Shown piece by piece: positions 23,454 through 32,550 of a stretch of DNA of 64,000 nucleotides. This stretch comes from Streptomyces sp. HUAS ZL42. GTDB taxonomy: Bacteria; Actinomycetota; Actinomycetes; Streptomycetales; Streptomycetaceae. The position numbers were made by a program, and so were the translations under genes. Location of the stretch: positions 868,001 through 932,000 of the forward strand of contig NZ_CP160403.1 in the NCBI RefSeq assembly GCF_040782645.1, in the 5' to 3' direction. Below the pieces are notes generated by a model. That model did no database searches. It saw only the letters and a list, made by a program, of their open reading frames with translations, and was not told the origin of the DNA. How positions within the stretch are numbered: position 1 is the first letter of the stretch; each line of letters opens with the position of its first letter.

Positions 23454-24473
23454 ATGAAAGCGATCATTTACCGCGACAACGGCGGCCCCGACGTTCTTCG
23501 GCTCGTCGACCGCGACCTGCCCACGCCCGGCCCCGGCGAGGTTCGCGTCCGGGTTGCCGTCTCCGGAGTCAACCCGACCGACTGGCAGGCCCGCTCCGGC
23601 CCCGCCCACCCCAAGCACTTCCTCGAGGTCACCCCGCACCTCGACGGCGCCGGCACGATCGACGCCGTCGGCGAGGGTATCGACCATAACCGCGTCGGTC
23701 AGCGGGTCTGGCTGTTCATGGCCGCCGCCGGACGGCCCACCGGTACCGCCGCCGAGTTCACCGTCGTACCCGCCGAACGGGCCGTGCCGCTGCCCGACGA
23801 GACCGGATTCGACGTCGGCGCCTCACTCGGCGTCCCGGCCCTCACCGCACACCGCGCGCTCACCGTCGCCGAAGACGGGCCACGCCGTCTGCGGCCCGGC
23901 GCGCTCGACGGCCAGGTGGTGCTCGCCGCGGGCGGAGCCGGGGCTGTCGGGCACGCGGTGATCCAGCTCGCCCGATGGGCCGGCGCCACCGTGATCAGCA
24001 CGATCAGCAGCCCGCAAAAGGCCCGGCTCGCCACCATCGCCGGTGCCCATCACGTGATCAACTATCGCGAGGGCGACCCGGCCGCCGAGATCCGCAAGAT
24101 CGCCCCGGACGGCGTCGACATCGTCGCCGAGGTGGCGCTGGGCGCGAACCTCGCACTGGACCTGGCCGTGCTGCGGACACGTGGCACGATCTCGACCTAC
24201 GCGAACGACGGCGGCAGGCCGGTCGAACTGAACGTGCTGCAGAACATGGTGCTGAACACGCGCTTGCAGTTCCTGGTGCTCTACACGGCCGGATCGGAGG
24301 CGCGCGCCGCGGCCGTTGAGGACGTCGCCGCCGCAGTCCGCGACGGCGCCCTGCCGGTCGGCGAGGAGCACGGCCTGCCGCTGGTCCGCTTTCCGCTCGA
24401 GCGCACCGCCGACGCGCACCGGGCGGTGGAGGGCGGTGCCGTCGGCAAGGTCCTGGTGGACGTCACGTCGTGA
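23454..24473 (+). CDS. NADPH:quinone reductase-type medium-chain dehydrogenase
   Basis: The 339-residue MDR protein begins MKAIIYRDNGGPDVLRLVDR at the ATG at 23454, with AAGGACGG upstream. A GroES-like half (PGPGEVRVRVAVSGVNPTDW) is followed by a Rossmann half with LAAGGAGAVGHAVIQLARWA and INYREGDPAAEIRK. No structural or catalytic zinc Cys cluster is visible, as in quinone oxidoreductases of the QOR/zeta-crystallin group. It is the third gene after the TetR palindrome, 110 bp after the aldo/keto reductase, and probably reduces quinones or enals induced by the same signal. Confidence 0.9.
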   Translation: MKAIIYRDNGGPDVLRLVDRDLPTPGPGEVRVRVAVSGVNPTDWQARSGPAHPKHFLEVTPHLDGAGTIDAVGEGIDHNRVGQRVWLFMAAAGRPTGTAAEFTVVPAERAVPLPDETGFDVGASLGVPALTAHRALTVAEDGPRRLRPGALDGQVVLAAGGAGAVGHAVIQLARWAGATVISTISSPQKARLATIAGAHHVINYREGDPAAEIRKIAPDGVDIVAEVALGANLALDLAVLRTRGTISTYANDGGRPVELNVLQNMVLNTRLQFLVLYTAGSEARAAAVEDVAAAVRDGALPVGEEHGLPLVRFPLERTADAHRAVEGGAVGKVLVDVTS

Positions 24474-24807
24474 CGCCCTGTTGGCCGTAGGCCACTCCCC
24501 CTCCCCCACCAGCGAGCCCGGCCTTCCCTCTGCCCCCCGGCGGGCCTGCTGTCCTGCGCAGGAAGTCCGGGCCGGACGACGCTGCCCGCATCGACGTGCG
24601 CGGGTTCTGCGAGAGCACACCCCGGATCCGACCGGGCCGGCCGGCTGATGGATGGCTGCAAGTCATCGGCAAGTAGAGCGGCTTACCGTGGCGTTTCGCC
24701 TGGGCCGGAGTGCGTGCGGGCGCCATGTGTGTGGGGGGGCTGGGGCCGCCCAGGGGATGCCGGATCCGCGCGGACGCCCGTGGGGCCTCGCGGAGGGGAG
24801 AAATTGC

Positions 24808-25737
24808 ATGTTCGCGTCATTGCGGGGGCGGGGGCCCGGTCCTGCGACGGCCGGCCGGGTCTGCGGGGCGCTGGCCGTCACCGTCCTGCTGGCCGCCTCG
24901 AGCCCGGCACAGGCGGTCGTGCCGGAGTCGTCGCGGGCGTCGCAGTCCTCCGTATGTGCCGCCCACTCGGGCAAACAGCTCGCCGGGAAGCACCTGACGC
25001 AGCAAGACGCCGACTCGGACCACGACTTCCGCTGCGCCGATCTACGTGGTGCCGACCTGGCCGGCCTCTCGTTCAGCCAGGACGACTTCACCGGCGCGGA
25101 CCTGTCCGGCGCCGATCTGCGCCAGGCAGACCTCACCCAGGCGGAGTTGGTCGACGCGACGCTGGCCGAGGCGGACCTGACCCATGCCGACCTCACCCAG
25201 GTGAATGCCTCGCACGCGGATCTGAAGGGCGCGAACCTCAACGGTGCCGACCTGACCCAGGCGGATCTCACCGGGGCCCGACTGGACGGGGCTGTCCTGT
25301 CCGGGGCGCAGTTCACGCAGGCCGAGCTGGGCGGTGTGACCTTCGATGGTGCCACCGGGTTCACCCGCTGGGACCGCTATTTGCTCATCGGAGCCGCCGG
25401 CCTGTTCGCCCTGCTTGCCCTGCGACTGCTGGTGGTCGTCCGCCGGGCACCGGCGCCGCCAGCCGTCCGGGGGCGCCTGCTCGTCTTCGGCCTGGTGGGC
25501 AGGCTGTTGGTCGTACTCGGCCTGCACATGTTCGCCGGATTCCTGATCGGCCAAATCGTGCCCGCCGTCATCGGCGAACCCGTTCAGCAGATCTGTCAGG
25601 GCCCCCAGTGCGCGGTCGGGGTCGGGCTGGGCATGGCGGGGCCATGGCTGGCCTTTGGCACGGTCGCCGTCGGGGTCGCCGTCCTGGCCAGGGGACTGGT
25701 GAGGACGGCGCCGGCGAGGCAGACGGTTCTGCGGTGA
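24808..25737 (+). CDS. Pentapeptide-repeat membrane protein with signal peptide
   Basis: I choose the ATG at 24808, which has GGAGGGGAGA upstream; the open frame extends earlier without support. The 309-residue protein has an N-terminal signal or anchor (VCGALAVTVLLAASSPAQAV), then roughly 20 pentapeptide repeats (about 75-185; A[D/N]LxG/Q series such as GADLSGADLRQADLTQAEL) forming a right-handed beta helix outside. Three membrane helices close the protein (about 195-212, 230-260, 275-300). The repeat often has DLTQ at the turn. Function is unknown; exported pentapeptide proteins may scaffold the envelope. It stands alone on the plus strand. Confidence 0.85.
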   Translation: MFASLRGRGPGPATAGRVCGALAVTVLLAASSPAQAVVPESSRASQSSVCAAHSGKQLAGKHLTQQDADSDHDFRCADLRGADLAGLSFSQDDFTGADLSGADLRQADLTQAELVDATLAEADLTHADLTQVNASHADLKGANLNGADLTQADLTGARLDGAVLSGAQFTQAELGGVTFDGATGFTRWDRYLLIGAAGLFALLALRLLVVVRRAPAPPAVRGRLLVFGLVGRLLVVLGLHMFAGFLIGQIVPAVIGEPVQQICQGPQCAVGVGLGMAGPWLAFGTVAVGVAVLARGLVRTAPARQTVLR

Positions 25738-25813
25738 GCGGAGCGCGGACGCGGAGGCCCCGGGATCTCAAGAACCTCGGGGACTCGTTGGCCATGGGGT
25801 CTGAAGCCGGCAG

Positions 25814-26374
25814 TCAGTTCACCAGGGCGCGATGGCGAACTTCCCGGACGATGCGATCGGCGGTCTCCTCGGGCGTAAGGGCCGCGGTGTCGAACCACCA
25901 GCCGACGTCGCCGAGTTCGCGCTTCATGTCGGCATCGAGCTCTTCATAGCCGTCGAAGTCGAACCGCTCCCGTGGATCGCGGATGGTGTTGCGGTACTGG
26001 CACACCTCGATGCCCGGCGCGAGAACGACGAACAAGACCTGCCGAGCCGGGAGGAGATCGAGGAAGAAGTCCAGCTTCTCGCGGGAGGGGATCATCGCGT
26101 CGATCAGCGCCGTGAAGCCGGCGTCGGCGAAGTTGTTCGCCAGTGCGCACAGATTGCGGTGCAACAGCTCCACTTGCCTCGCTGCTTCGTCGGCGGGCTC
26201 GCCCAGGGCCCAGACAAAACCGCTGACAATCATCCTGTTGAGCTCATCCCCGTCCAGCCGAGCGGAACGCGGCAGACGCTCTGCGACGAGTCTGGTCACG
26301 GTCGACTTACCGGCCCCCGGCATCCCCGTGACAAGCAGACAGCTCGGTGCTCCAGCAGGGGTCATGACCGGCAT
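25814..26374 (-). CDS. P-loop kinase/phosphotransferase-like protein
   Basis: The 186-residue protein is taken from the Met at 26374 (MPVMTPAGAP). It has a Walker A motif GMPGAGKST (about 17-25), LDGDELNRMI after strand 2 and the basic lid RNTIRDPRERFDF (about 128-140). This architecture is that of small nucleotide- or antibiotic-phosphorylating AAA_33-type kinases, including chloramphenicol phosphotransferase-like proteins. The predicted substrate is unknown. An alternative start further upstream (near 26407) is possible. It has no operon partner; the pentapeptide-repeat gene on the opposite strand ends 76 bp away. Confidence 0.8.
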   Translation of the reverse strand: MPVMTPAGAPSCLLVTGMPGAGKSTVTRLVAERLPRSARLDGDELNRMIVSGFVWALGEPADEAARQVELLHRNLCALANNFADAGFTALIDAMIPSREKLDFFLDLLPARQVLFVVLAPGIEVCQYRNTIRDPRERFDFDGYEELDADMKRELGDVGWWFDTAALTPEETADRIVREVRHRALVN

Positions 26375-26579
26375 CGTGTCAGCGTGCCCAGCGGTCGGCA
26401 ATCGCATTTCCCAGGAGCGGTTCTCGGTGAGCTGTCGGCTCCCCGCCTCCGTTCGATGAACGTGGTGGCGACGGGCCTGGGGTCCACGGCATCCCCGGCC
26501 CGGCCGGCGACGCCTGAACGACGACACTGGGCTCCTGTCGTGATCGGCGGGGTGCCGGCGTAGCCCCACGATGTGCCGT

Positions 26580-26929
26580 GGGCTGTCGGCTCAATCATGA
26601 CGGTGCCGCCCCCCTGATCGGCCTGCCCGCTGTCCACGGCCGGCCTGTTTGCCTGTCTCACAGGTCTGGCACTCCACCGGGCTTCGGCCACCCACCGGGG
26701 CGAGGGAAGGACTGACGCGAAGGACGCCTTCGTCATTACCGACCAGTACCGCATCCGCCAGGACCTGGGGCTGCACGTGCTGCTGCACGATCCAGGTCGA
26801 CCTGGGACGGCGGCTTCTTCATCCGAGCGCAACGAGATCCGGCACACCGCATGGGTTGCTCACAGCCCCGTCCCATAGCCTCGTTATGGAGACGTCAGAT
26901 GTCATGCGTATCCACCTTGAGGAGGCGAT
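26580..26929. other. Interval without a confident gene
   Basis: About 350 bp separate the P-loop kinase start region from the EEP hydrolase. A plus-strand stretch near 26725-26795 reads KDAFVITDQYRIRQDLGLHV, which looks protein-like, but it lacks a start and ends quickly, so it may be a gene fragment. AGGAGG at about 26920 belongs to the next gene. Confidence 0.4.
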
Positions 26930-27766
26930 GTGCTCGGTAGCGGCACGCGGTTGCTCGCGGGGGCAGTGATCGCGGCCTGCGTGGTGCTCGTCGGCCCCAG
27001 TGCACCAAGCGGTGCCCCCTTCGCCAGGTCACTGCCCGTCGAAGCCGTCAGGGATGTCGTTCCGAACCGGGTCATGACGTGGAACATCTGCAACCCCTGC
27101 GAGGAAAGCAACGTTCACCGGGCAGCGGAGATCGCCATGTATGCGCCCCAGGTCATCGGCCTGCAAGAAGCGTGCGTGCGTGACGTCGAGAGTATCCGGG
27201 ACTATCTGGAGAACCTTCATGGGCTGGTTTACCACGTCGAGTACGGGACGGTTCTTCGGAATTGGGGACGCTGCGGTGGAGTGCCGTGGAGTCCCGGGGC
27301 CTTCGGCCAGGCGATTCTCTCGGCGGCACCGATGACAGACCGCGTCAACGTGGAATACCCCGACGGAGGCTCCGAAGACCGTGGGTACATGGCGGTCACC
27401 ACCATGGTGGGCGGCCGGCCCGTCCGGGTCTTCAACACACACCTCGCCCAACGACGTCAGGAAGCAGTCCGAGCAGACCAGACCCGCGTACTCGCCGCAG
27501 AGGTGGCCCGGCACGACCGCGCGATCGTTCTCGGCGACTTCAACGCCGTGCCGGACTCCCCCGAACTCACCGGGATGTGGGCACTGGCCGCGGATACAGA
27601 CCCCCAGTGCCGTCCCTCGTCCACGGGCAACTGCAAGCCGACCACCGACTGGCAGAGCAAGTTCGACTACGTCTTCCTGCGAGGCATCGTTCCGCTCAAG
27701 CACAGTGTGCATCCAACCCCGTACTCGGACCACCACTTGCTGCAGTCCGACCTGGACACAACTTGA
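26930..27766 (+). CDS. Secreted endonuclease/exonuclease/phosphatase-family hydrolase
   Basis: The GTG at 26930 follows GAGGAGGC by about five bases. The 278-residue product has a signal peptide (LLAGAVIAACVVLVGPSAPS, about 7-30). Its EEP metal hydrolase core has VMTWNIC (first Asn), GLQEAC (catalytic Glu), VFNTHLA (His), LGDFNAVPDSPE (Asp/Asn) and the terminal SDHHLL (Asp-His). Family members cut phosphodiesters in DNA, RNA, inositol phosphates or sphingomyelin. Paired Cys (NICNPCEES, PQCRPSSTGNC) suggest disulfides outside the cell. A secreted nuclease or phosphodiesterase is most likely; the substrate is open. Confidence 0.9.
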   Translation: MLGSGTRLLAGAVIAACVVLVGPSAPSGAPFARSLPVEAVRDVVPNRVMTWNICNPCEESNVHRAAEIAMYAPQVIGLQEACVRDVESIRDYLENLHGLVYHVEYGTVLRNWGRCGGVPWSPGAFGQAILSAAPMTDRVNVEYPDGGSEDRGYMAVTTMVGGRPVRVFNTHLAQRRQEAVRADQTRVLAAEVARHDRAIVLGDFNAVPDSPELTGMWALAADTDPQCRPSSTGNCKPTTDWQSKFDYVFLRGIVPLKHSVHPTPYSDHHLLQSDLDTT

Positions 27767-28111
27767 GTGTGCAAGTGTGCTTCAGGCGGATTCGAATGCC
27801 GCCGGTCAAACTGCCGAAGCCGTACGTCGATGCTCAGGTCGCACGCGCGGCCTTCGCCGGCCGCCCCGGGGCAAATCTCCTTTCGCGCCGGGCCGCCGAA
27901 GGCTAGGGTTCGGTTGCAGCGAGTGACCCACGAGGAGTTGAGAGATGGTCGGTCGTCCGAGCGCGCGTTGACGCTGTAGGCCGTCATGGCCTGTCATCGC
28001 GTGCTGCCCTTGATGTTGCGGCACAGCAACCCTTCCCCGCCTGAACCGTGAGTGCGCCTCTTGTGCGCCAGGTGGCGGGCCTCGTCAGTCGGCAATCTCC
28101 AAGGGACCCCT
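27767..28111. other. Interval without a confident gene
   Basis: The interval holds an imperfect GC hairpin around 27850-27903 that may end the EEP transcript. There is also a very short frame at about 27944 (GAGGAG, then ATG, eight codons) that might be a leader peptide. Neither is well supported. Confidence 0.35.
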
Positions 28112-29512
28112 GTGCCGTCCGCTTCCTCCCCTGTATCCGATTCCGGTCGGCCTGTTCCGTCAAGTCTGTGGCGGGACGGCGACTTCCGAAGACTCTGGGT
28201 GGGTCAGACGGCCTCCCAACTCGGCGAACACGCAAGTCTGGTGATCCTGCCGCTCTTCGCCGTCCTGACACTCAACGCCGGGGCCGACCAGTTGGGCGTC
28301 CTGCGAGCGGTCGGGCAGGCGCCGATCCTGTTGCTCTCGCTCTTCGTCGGCGCGTGGGTGGACAGGTGGCGGGCCCGCACGGTGATGGTGCTCACGGACG
28401 TCGGCCGGACCCTGGCCTTGGGTGCCGCCTGCATGGCCGGCCTCCTCAATCGGCTCGGCCTGCCGACGCTGCTCGTGGTTGCCTTCGCCGTCGGGGCCCT
28501 GTCCGTGTTCTTCGACGTGGCCTACCAGGCGTCTGTCGTACGGCTGGTGACGCCTGATCAGTTAGTGCGGGGCAACAGCGCGCTCGAAGGCAGCCGGTCC
28601 GCGGCGCAGATCGTCGGTCCCGCTCTCGGCGGCGCGTTGGTGTCACTGCTGTCGGCGCCGATCGCCGCCGCCTCCAGCGCGCTGTTCTTCGCGCTGTCGT
28701 TCCTGTCGATCCGGCGGATCCGTCGGGTCGAATCGCTCCCGGAGCGCTCGGACCGTCCCCCTCGTGTCTGGCGGCGGATCCATGAGGGCCTCCGCTTCGT
28801 CGTCGGCGAAACCTCGCTGCGAACCGTGTGCCTCGCCTCGGCCGCCTTCCAGTTCTCCTTCGCCGCCATGATGACCGTCTATCTGCTCTTCCTGCCGGGT
28901 GAACTGCACCTGTCGGGGACCGCCGTCGGGCTGGCGATCGCAGCGACGGGGCCTGGCGCGCTCCTGGGCTCTGTGCTGGCCGTCCACCTGACGAGCCGGT
29001 TCGGTTATGGCGCGGTGCTGATGTCCGCAGCGGCACTCGGCGACGGCGCATTCCTGTGTGTGCCCGCCCTGCACGGCTCCTCTGCGGTGACGGTTCCCGT
29101 GCTCCTGGCCGTCAACTTCGTGTTCGGTACTGGCGGCCAGTTGGTGAATGTCACGGTCATGGCTGTCCGGCAGGCCGTCACTCCGGACGGGATGCAGGGC
29201 CGCGCGGCCGCGACGATCACGTTTGTGGGCATGGGGCTGACGCCGCTCGGTTCTCTGCTCGGCGGATTTCTCGCGGAGGAGTGGGGGTTGCGCACCAGCC
29301 TCCTGGTGACGGCCGGAGGCATGATGTTGTCCCCAGTGCTGATGGCTTTGTCCCCGCTCGCTCGTCTGGGACGGGAGCTTCCTGCTCCCAGAGGGTCTCG
29401 TCGTCGGGCCGAAGGCTGCCCAGCATTACGTCCGGTTCGGCATGAGCCAGACAGTGTCGAAGTTCCAGGTTCTCGCCAGGGGCCGCCTCCTGGGCCTTCC
29501 GGAGCCGAGTGA
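28112..29512 (+). CDS. MFS transporter (multidrug-exporter type)
   Basis: The GTG at 28112, eight bases after AAGGGA, gives 466 residues; the frame is open to an earlier GTG. The N-terminus SLWRDGDFRRLWVGQTASQL is typical of Mef/Tap-like MFS exporters. Twelve membrane helices follow, with the loop 2-3 motif GAWVDRWRARTVMVLTDVGR, and TPDQLVRGNSALEGSRSAAQ and GPALGGALVSLL between helices 4 and 5. It should export a drug or metabolite using the proton gradient. The hydrophilic tail after LARLGREL is about 45 residues of low complexity, probably read-through after an ancestral stop was lost by frameshift. Confidence 0.88.
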   Translation: MPSASSPVSDSGRPVPSSLWRDGDFRRLWVGQTASQLGEHASLVILPLFAVLTLNAGADQLGVLRAVGQAPILLLSLFVGAWVDRWRARTVMVLTDVGRTLALGAACMAGLLNRLGLPTLLVVAFAVGALSVFFDVAYQASVVRLVTPDQLVRGNSALEGSRSAAQIVGPALGGALVSLLSAPIAAASSALFFALSFLSIRRIRRVESLPERSDRPPRVWRRIHEGLRFVVGETSLRTVCLASAAFQFSFAAMMTVYLLFLPGELHLSGTAVGLAIAATGPGALLGSVLAVHLTSRFGYGAVLMSAAALGDGAFLCVPALHGSSAVTVPVLLAVNFVFGTGGQLVNVTVMAVRQAVTPDGMQGRAAATITFVGMGLTPLGSLLGGFLAEEWGLRTSLLVTAGGMMLSPVLMALSPLARLGRELPAPRGSRRRAEGCPALRPVRHEPDSVEVPGSRQGPPPGPSGAE

Positions 29513-29832
29513 TCTCACAGCAGCGGTGCCCTCCTCCTCGCCGACGCCCGGTGCATGTTCGCCGCACTCATGCGGCAGATTGGCACCTGACTCCGTTTCC
29601 GCACCGCCCGTAGCCTGCCGCCTACGCGAATCGATCTGGTTCGACGATGCTGCCGCTGTCCGGGCGTGGGCCTGGTCGACGGCGGGGGCCCGGGGAGAGA
29701 GCTGGAGGTAGGTCAATTTTCGGTCGGCCGTAAGGCGGCATGTCTGAGGGGTGGCGGTGTGCGCACCTGGCCAGGGCCTCGTCCGACACGTCCGGCAGTT
29801 CCGGTGACGCAGCCGGGTGAGCTCCGCGGCGG
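29513..29832. other. Interval without a confident gene
   Basis: No frame shows family features. The minus-strand stretch at about 29440-29540 (EITRLRKAQEAAPGENLELR) resembles a coiled-coil fragment of a transposon accessory protein but is too short and overlaps the MFS gene end. Confidence 0.35.
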
Positions 29833-30057
29833 TCACCTCACGAACGTGGCCACGCCGTTGCCCAACGGCCAGTTCTCCATCGGCGTCTCGACCAGGTTGA
29901 TGAAGACGTCTGCGGGAGCGATGCCAGGATCGTCCTTCAGGAGCTCGACCATCCGGGCATAGAGGGTCTGCTTCTACTCGATCGTGCGGCCGACACCGAG
30001 GTGAATCTGGACGATGACAATGTCGTCGGTGCGCTGGATGCCGAGGAACGTCGGGTG
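29833..30057 (-). pseudogene. Tautomerase pseudogene, C-terminal part (with in-frame amber)
   Basis: Read on the minus strand, the frame gives HPTFLGIQRTDDIVIVQIHL, then GRTIE, a TAG stop (29974-29976), KQTLYARMVELLKDDPG, DVFINLVETPMENWPLGNGV and a normal stop. This is the C-terminal two thirds of a Tautomerase_2-family (4-oxalocrotonate tautomerase-like) protein, in which GRT.EQKQ is usual, so the amber replaces a Gln codon by a single C-to-T change. The matching N-terminus is not upstream on this strand but lies inverted next door (30057-30185, plus strand). Two independent lesions make the gene inactive. Confidence 0.88.
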
Positions 30058-30185
30058 GTAGATCTGCTGAATATGTTCGGGCCGTGGGCCGCTCCGTGCA
30101 CCGGGCCATGGTGGAGACCATCAACGTACCGGAGGCTGACGAGTTCCAGCTCATGACCGAGCATTCGGCCGCAGAACTCGTTTTC
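30057..30185 (+). pseudogene. Tautomerase N-terminal fragment, inverted relative to its C-terminus
   Basis: On the plus strand this interval encodes GRSAEYVRAVGRSVHRAMVE and TINVPEADEFQLMTEHSAAE followed by LVF, the first 45 or so residues of a Tautomerase_2-family protein minus the extreme N-terminus with the catalytic Pro. It stops matching at about 30185, where the cupin gene on the minus strand begins to match. Joined after re-inversion, the two fragments give a continuous tautomerase (..TEHSAAELVF then HPTFLGIQRTDD..). A micro-inversion of roughly 125 bp is the simplest explanation. Confidence 0.85.
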
Positions 30186-30425
30186 CGCGGCTGGAATGAG
30201 ATTGTGCGCGACTCCGGCGCGACGTGCGTACGAGGCTCCCGCGAGCATCTCAACTTCGGGCTCGTCTCCCGACGGTTCCACCACCCGTACGACGCCGGTC
30301 ACCAAGGGAACCACCACGCAGTCGTGATCATGCATGTGGTAACCCGTTTCCGCGCCCGGGACGAAGCGCCACTCCGTGACGATGACCCGATCCGTTTCGA
30401 TTTGGCGATTTGATGTTGCTTCCAT
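30177..30425 (-). pseudogene. Cupin-domain protein, C-terminus cut by the inversion
   Basis: From the ATG at 30425 the minus strand encodes a small cupin: VIVTEWRFVPGAETGYHMHD, HDCVVVPLVTGVVRVVEPSG and GASYARRAGVAHNLIPAAEN. Metal-binding His residues occur in the first cupin motif (GYHMHDHD) and the second (GVAHNL). Related proteins are about 90-100 residues and end in FVEIELK or similar. Here that strand is replaced after ENEF by inverted tautomerase sequence, so the last beta strand is missing and an unrelated tail would be translated. The fold might survive, but I treat it as damaged. Confidence 0.75.
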
Positions 30426-30908
30426 CGCGCTCTTTCTCGCGGCTGCAATCAAATCCGTTGTCTCGCACAAGCTATGGCCACCCCCGCTGCAGTGCCTGGG
30501 CATCACTGTGGCCAACTCGCCTGGCCGGATCCGCCGGTTTGGACAGTTCACGGTTGGTACACCGAGGCGGCACCCTGCTTGCGCCGTCCACTCGCGGCGC
30601 ACCGGCGGAGCCAGTGAGGGGCGAGGGGGCGGGGCAGCGCGCGAGGACGGCACCCGGAAGACAGCCGACGGACACCTCTTGTTTTTTCTGATCAGGGTGA
30701 ACTATTTTTCTGTCGGCCAGCCGTAACTGCTCCCGCAGTACCGGCCAGGAAGCCGCTGCCCACCATGCCCTAACGGCCGGCCATGTTCGCGACCTGCGAC
30801 GCACCCCGGCTTCCATGCCCGTCCCTCCTCGGCGGAACCTGCGCGGTCATCCCCGCAACAGGCCCGCCGACGCATGTCCTCGTCCGCTCTCCCTCCCTGG
30901 ATGTCGAG

Positions 30909-32363
30909 ATGACCACACGTCCCCCTGTCTCCGCTCCGGACCCGGTGGCCACCACCGGGACCCCCTCGGCGGGTTCCGGCCTGCAGGCCGGGCTGAAGAA
31001 CCGTCACCTGTCGATGATCGCCATCGGCGGTGTCATCGGTGCCGGCCTGTTCGTCGGCTCCGGCTCCGGCATCGCCGCCGCGGGCCCCGGCATTCTCATC
31101 TCCTACGCCCTGGTCGGCGTCCTCGTCGTCCTCGTGATGCGCATGCTCGGCGAGATGGCCGCGGCCAACCCGACCTCCGGCTCGTTCTCCGCCTACGCCG
31201 ACCGCGCGCTGGGCCGCTGGGCCGGATTCACCATCGGCTGGCTGTACTGGTTCTTCTGGGTCGTGGTACTCGCCGTCGAGGCGACCGCCGGCGCCAAGAT
31301 CCTGGCCGGCTGGATCCCCGCCGTCCCGCAGTGGGGCTGGGCCCTGATCGTCATGGTCGTCCTCACCGCCACCAACCTGGCCTCGGTCAGCTCCTACGGC
31401 GAGTTCGAGTTCTGGTTCGCCGGCATCAAGGTCGTCGCCATCGCCGCGTTCATCGTCATCGGCGCCCTCGCCGTCCTCGGCCTGCTGCCCGGCTCCGACC
31501 ACCCCGCCTCCGGCTTCTCCAACCTCACCGCGCACGGCGGATTCCTGCCCAACGGACCCGGCGCCATCCTCACCGGCGTGCTGATGGTGGTCTTCTCCTT
31601 CATGGGCAGCGAGATCGTCACACTGGCCGCCGGCGAGACCGCCGACCCGCAAGCAGCGGTCACCAAGGCCACCAACAGCGTGATCTGGCGGATCGCGGTG
31701 TTCTACCTGGGCTCGATCCTGATCGTGGTGTCCCTGCTGCGCTGGGACGACCCGGCCATCCTCAAGGACGGCTCCTACGTCGCCGCGCTGAGCTCCATCG
31801 GCATCCCGCACGCCGGCCAGATCATGAACGCCATCGTGCTCACCTCGGTGCTGTCCTGCCTCAACTCCGGCCTGTACACCGCCTCCCGGATGGCGTTCTC
31901 CCTCGGCGGGCGCAATGACGCCCCGGCCGCCTTCGGGCAGACCACAGGCCGCGGTGTGCCGCGGGCGGCGATCCTGGCCTCGGTCGTCTTCGGCTTCGTC
32001 GCGGTCGCCTTCAACTACCTGTGGCCGGAGACGGTCTTCCAGTTCCTGCTCAACTCCTCCGGCGCCATCGCCCTGTTCGTCTGGCTGGTGATCTGCTTCT
32101 CCCAGCTGCGGATGCGAAAGATCATCCAGCGGGAGTCGCCGGAGAAACTGGTCGTCAGGATGTGGCTGTACCCCTACCTGACCTGGGCCACCATCGCCCT
32201 GATCACGTTCGTGCTCGGCTACATGCTGACCGACACCGCCGACGGCGGCGGCCGCGACCAGGTGATCCTGTCCACCCTGGTGGCCGCGGGCGTGGTGGCC
32301 GTGGCACTCGTCCGCGAGCGCACGGGCCGCAACCAGGCACACGACACCGCCATCCCGTCCTAG
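30909..32363 (+). CDS. Amino-acid permease (APC family, GABA-permease type)
   Basis: The ATG at 30909 gives 484 residues; the open frame extends upstream without coding character. The protein has 12 membrane helices and begins the core with LKNRHLSMIAIGGVIGAGLF, the APC unwound helix 1 motif. FSFMGSEIVTLAAGETADPQ (about 235-255) is the helix 6/7 signature of the AAT group, which includes GabP, AroP and PheP. It imports an amino acid or GABA with protons across the cytoplasmic membrane. No catabolic partner is adjacent, so the substrate is unresolved. Confidence 0.92.
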   Translation: MTTRPPVSAPDPVATTGTPSAGSGLQAGLKNRHLSMIAIGGVIGAGLFVGSGSGIAAAGPGILISYALVGVLVVLVMRMLGEMAAANPTSGSFSAYADRALGRWAGFTIGWLYWFFWVVVLAVEATAGAKILAGWIPAVPQWGWALIVMVVLTATNLASVSSYGEFEFWFAGIKVVAIAAFIVIGALAVLGLLPGSDHPASGFSNLTAHGGFLPNGPGAILTGVLMVVFSFMGSEIVTLAAGETADPQAAVTKATNSVIWRIAVFYLGSILIVVSLLRWDDPAILKDGSYVAALSSIGIPHAGQIMNAIVLTSVLSCLNSGLYTASRMAFSLGGRNDAPAAFGQTTGRGVPRAAILASVVFGFVAVAFNYLWPETVFQFLLNSSGAIALFVWLVICFSQLRMRKIIQRESPEKLVVRMWLYPYLTWATIALITFVLGYMLTDTADGGGRDQVILSTLVAAGVVAVALVRERTGRNQAHDTAIPS

Positions 32364-32550
32364 GGACCGGGCTCTGTAGGGCGACAGCTGTCCCCGACCG
32401 GCGACGGTGGTGCGCTCCCCCCGCACCGCCGCCGCCCCACACGGCCCGGACGGCTGATGCAGAACTGCACCCGGGACGCGCTCCCCGACCATCACCTCAC
32501 GATCACCGAGCAGGTCTTGCCCGAGCCCCAACTCTCCAAGGTTGCCCTGC

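Noticed and set aside
27944..27973. Eight-codon leader peptide frame after GAGGAG
   Set aside because: Too short to support; no attenuator-like structure tied to the MFS gene start.
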